The notes below the pieces were generated by a model, which was not told the origin of the DNA, ran no database searches, and saw only the letters and a program-made list of their open reading frames with translations. A stretch of 7,656 bases of DNA, from assembly GCA_036276235.1 (NCBI GenBank), contig DATBDZ010000409.1, positions 1 through 7,656 on the forward strand, given 5' to 3'. A program made the position numbers and the translations under genes. Of the stretch, positions 5,388 through 7,656 are shown piece by piece. Positions within the stretch are counted from its first letter, which is position 1. Each line of letters opens with the position of its first letter. Origin of the DNA: JANWHF01 sp036276235 (GTDB lineage: Bacteria; Planctomycetota; Phycisphaerae; Tepidisphaerales; Tepidisphaeraceae).

Positions 5388-7511
5388 TTACACTTCTTCC
5401 ACCGTCGCCGCGTCTTCTCCCGCGGGAACTGGCACCGCGCCGAGATTGCGCAGCCGATGCATCCACGAAGGATGCTCGCCCTCTTCGGGGATGCTCTCTT
5501 CGCCATACAGCTGCACGGCGGCGATGTCGCGGTAGTGGCCGTCCTGCTGCATCAGTTGATCATGCGTGCCCATCTGCGTGACGCGGCCGCCTTCAAGGAC
5601 GATCACCAAATCCGCGCGTTTCACCGTGCTGACGCGATGCGCGATGATGAACGTCGTCCGTCCCTGCATCACGAATCGCATGCCGCGGCGGATGAGGTCT
5701 TCGGTTTCCGGATCAACCGCCGCCGTCGCATCGTCGAGGATGAGAATGCGCGGATTGGTGAGGATCGCGCGCGCGATGGCGAGGCGCTGGCGTTGTCCGC
5801 CGGAAAGCGATGAGCCGCGCTCGCCGAGGAGCGTGGCGTAGCCGCTGGCGAGTTGTTCGATGAACTCGTGGGCTTGCGCGAGTCGTGCCGCCGCTTCGAT
5901 GTCGCCCTGGCTGATATTCGGCCGGCCGTAGGCGATATTCGAGCTGACGGTATCGCTGAAGAGATATGTCTCCTGAAACACAAACGACACCTGCGTCCGC
6001 AGGCTTGCGAGACTGGCATCGCGCACATCCATGCCGTCGATGAGGATGCGCCCCTTGCCGGGGTCGTAGAAGCGCGCGATGAGATTCACCAGCGTTGTCT
6101 TCCCCGCGCCCGTTGGCCCGACGACTGCCACGATGCTGCCGCCCGGTACCTCAAAGCTCACATCATGTAATACGGGCTTGGATTTGTCGTAGCCGAAACT
6201 CACATTTTCAAAGCGAATAGCGCCCGGACCCGGCGGAAGCGGCTTCACGGCTTTGCTTTCAGGCACCGTCGGCGGCGCATAAAGCACTTCATACAGCCGC
6301 CGCGCTGAGACGATGGCGTTCTGATATTGCTCGTTGATCGTGGCGATGGTTTGCAGGCGATTGAGGATGGCGCCCATTGCCTGCCCCAGAATCATGAAGC
6401 TGCCGGCCTCCATGTTGCCGTAGACCATCATGATGCCCGCGACCAGAAACAGCGACAGGTGCGAGCTCATCGCGATCAAGCGAATGATCGGCGTGAAATC
6501 GGCGAACAGCCGAATGCGCTTCAGCACGCGCGTCAAATACGCGTCGCAGTTCGCGTTGTATTTGGAAATCTCCTGCTGCTCGGTGGCAAACGCCTTTATC
6601 ACATGCACGCCGGCGATATTTTCGGTGATGATCGAGACGTTTTTATCCTCCGCCTCCATCACTGCCCGCGCGGCGGGCTGCACCACCTTGCTGAACCGCA
6701 AAATGTAAAACGTCCAGATCGGCAGCGGCAGCAGCGAAAGCAAGCCGATCCACGGAGAGATCGTCATCAACAGGATGATGTATCCGCCGGTGATCAGCAG
6801 CAGCTCGGTGGACATCGTCACCACCGTTTCGACAAACGCGCGGACGTTTTGCAGATCGCTCAGCGCGCGATTGATGAGCTGGCCCGAAGAGATCGCATCG
6901 TGAAACCCGAAGCCGACGCGCTGGAGCTTGTCGTAGATGGCTTCGCGAATGTAGAAGACCATCGTCATGCTCAAGCGCGTGTTGCTGACGACGCGCAGGT
7001 AGCGGAAGCAAACATAGAGCGCGACGATGAACGCCAGCGCGAAGGTCTGATCGCGAAAATCCCCGGCGCGGCCGATGAGCGTCCCGAAGATGCGGCCGAC
7101 GCCAAAATGATCCGGCCAGATCCAATGCCAGAAGCCCCCCGCCTGCTGCGTGATGCGGAGTTTCTGAATTTCGTTGACGACGCGCGCCGTTTGTTTGGTG
7201 GTAAGGATTTCCGCGCCGGCCCAGAGCGAAAGCCACAGGCAGGTCATGAAAACCAGCGGCTTGACCGGCCGCAAAAAGCGGAACATCCAGGCGAGCAGAA
7301 AGCCGTTGCCGATGCCGTCAAGCGATGGCAGCACGGCGGCGAGCGCGCGTGAGGGCCCCCCTTGCGCCGCCGCGGCATCGGGGGGCGCGGGCTTCGCATC
7401 GGATTTGATTGCCTGGGAAACCGCCGACTGTTGCGACACGTGACTCCGCCTCGCGGCCAAAGCCCGATAATCTATCGAAAACCGCCGCCCGCGCCAACAA
7501 ATGGAAAGCAT
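5388..7511 (-). CDS. ABC exporter half-transporter with Asp in place of the catalytic Glu
   Basis: The 707-residue product is a half-exporter: an N-terminal tail, about six membrane helices (first near 86-104) and a C-terminal ATPase. Motifs are Walker A GPTGAGKTT 465-473, Q-loop Gln513, X-loop LGERG 562-566, canonical signature LSGGQ 569-573, Walker B ILILDD 589-594 and switch His625. The residue after the Walker B Asp, normally a catalytic Glu, is Asp594 (GAT, 5730-5732). In paired exporters this marks the weak ATP site. The segment between helices 1 and 2 (about 105-155) is long and contains WHWIW, which would face outward. A polar tail of about 35 residues follows the ATPase. The ATG at 7509-7511 lacks a ribosome site and the first 24 residues look unconserved. 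A GTG at 7437-7439, with GGAG 4 nt ahead, is a good alternative start. The likely partner is the 2090-3979 protein. The substrate is unknown. Confidence 0.93.
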   Translation of the reverse strand: MLSICWRGRRFSIDYRALAARRSHVSQQSAVSQAIKSDAKPAPPDAAAAQGGPSRALAAVLPSLDGIGNGFLLAWMFRFLRPVKPLVFMTCLWLSLWAGAEILTTKQTARVVNEIQKLRITQQAGGFWHWIWPDHFGVGRIFGTLIGRAGDFRDQTFALAFIVALYVCFRYLRVVSNTRLSMTMVFYIREAIYDKLQRVGFGFHDAISSGQLINRALSDLQNVRAFVETVVTMSTELLLITGGYIILLMTISPWIGLLSLLPLPIWTFYILRFSKVVQPAARAVMEAEDKNVSIITENIAGVHVIKAFATEQQEISKYNANCDAYLTRVLKRIRLFADFTPIIRLIAMSSHLSLFLVAGIMMVYGNMEAGSFMILGQAMGAILNRLQTIATINEQYQNAIVSARRLYEVLYAPPTVPESKAVKPLPPGPGAIRFENVSFGYDKSKPVLHDVSFEVPGGSIVAVVGPTGAGKTTLVNLIARFYDPGKGRILIDGMDVRDASLASLRTQVSFVFQETYLFSDTVSSNIAYGRPNISQGDIEAAARLAQAHEFIEQLASGYATLLGERGSSLSGGQRQRLAIARAILTNPRILILDDATAAVDPETEDLIRRGMRFVMQGRTTFIIAHRVSTVKRADLVIVLEGGRVTQMGTHDQLMQQDGHYRDIAAVQLYGEESIPEEGEHPSWMHRLRNLGAVPVPAGEDAATVEEV

Positions 7512-7583
7512 GGTGAAAAAAGGGGTTACAACTACATCAGTTCGTCACCGGGTATGGGGTGATTATCGGCCAAAGGAACAGAT

Positions 7584-7597
7584 CGGCGGGATAAATC
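7584..7597. repeat. Fragment of the ygfZ-type repeat
   Basis: CGGCGGGATAAATC matches the core of the repeat arms at 1267-1280 (one base differs) and 2017-2030, then diverges. It lies in the gene-free 7512-7656 stretch upstream of the first ABC gene and is probably a decayed copy. Confidence 0.55.
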
Positions 7598-7636
7598 TGC
7601 AACCTGCCCGTGGCGCTAACGATGCTGCAATCAGAA

Positions 7637-7656
7637 CCCTCTCCCCTGTACTCAGG
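7637..7656. other. Start of a hairpin cut by the window edge
   Basis: CCCTCTCCCCTG is followed by TACT and then CAGG at the last base. CCTG (7645-7648) pairs with CAGG (7653-7656). The symmetry predicts that GGAGAGGG follows outside the window, which would make another palindromic repeat or a terminator stem. Apart from this and the repeat fragment at 7584-7597, I see no gene in 7512-7656. Confidence 0.4.

Noticed and set aside
5388..5390. Glycosidase translation beginning right at the ABC stop (frame open to 5387)
   Set aside because: The extra 18 residues are repeat-encoded and the strong ribosome site belongs to the ATG at 5333.
6327..7352. 341-residue + strand frame opposite the first ABC gene
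   Set aside because: Same shadow composition (many Asp, His, Arg, Gln) and no hydrophobic core or motif.
7562..7567. GATAAT on the - strand as the -10 box of the first ABC gene
   Set aside because: No -35 match at suitable spacing; a single hexamer is not enough.

Overview
The window is GC-rich (roughly 60 % by eye) and tightly packed. It looks like a stretch of bacterial chromosome from a planctomycete-like organism, possibly of the Phycisphaerae. That placement is an inference. It rests on the many small palindromic repeats that read as peptides such as TGFQPV, INPAL and DKSRPT (phrases I associate with planctomycete genomes), on scant Shine-Dalgarno signals, and on the gene content. No marker gene fixes the taxon.

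Layout, left to right: (1) the last 59 codons of a GNAT-type acetyltransferase on the + strand (1-180). (2) After only 12 bp, five genes, all on the - strand. In transcription order these are a large ABC half-exporter (7511-5388), a secreted TIM-barrel glycosidase-like protein (5333-4104), a second ABC half-exporter (3979-2090), the folate-binding Fe/S-protein maintenance factor YgfZ (1886-675) and an unrecognised 85-residue protein (450-193). (3) A gene-free end (7512-7656) carrying repeat fragments.

The two ABC proteins look like the two unequal halves of one heterodimeric exporter. The 5388-7511 protein has a canonical LSGGQ signature but Asp in place of the Walker B catalytic Glu. The 2090-3979 protein keeps the Glu but has an altered signature, MSLGQ. 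This is the complementary pattern known from TAP1/TAP2, BmrC/BmrD and LmrC/LmrD. The glycosidase-like gene lies between them, so a link to handling of an exported or external glycan is possible but not shown. YgfZ and the small protein have no evident tie to the exporter.

The most unusual feature is the density of short palindromic elements, at least five kinds in 7.6 kb. They fill the gaps between genes and also enter genes. One 73-bp inverted repeat sits in frame inside ygfZ and adds about 25 residues. A 27-bp palindrome is translated as part of the basic start of the glycosidase signal peptide. A hairpin cluster and a perfect 41-bp palindrome lie just upstream of the second ABC gene and create a misleading upstream start. 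I saw no rRNA, tRNA, CRISPR array, phage gene or intact transposase, and no clear multi-gene defence system.
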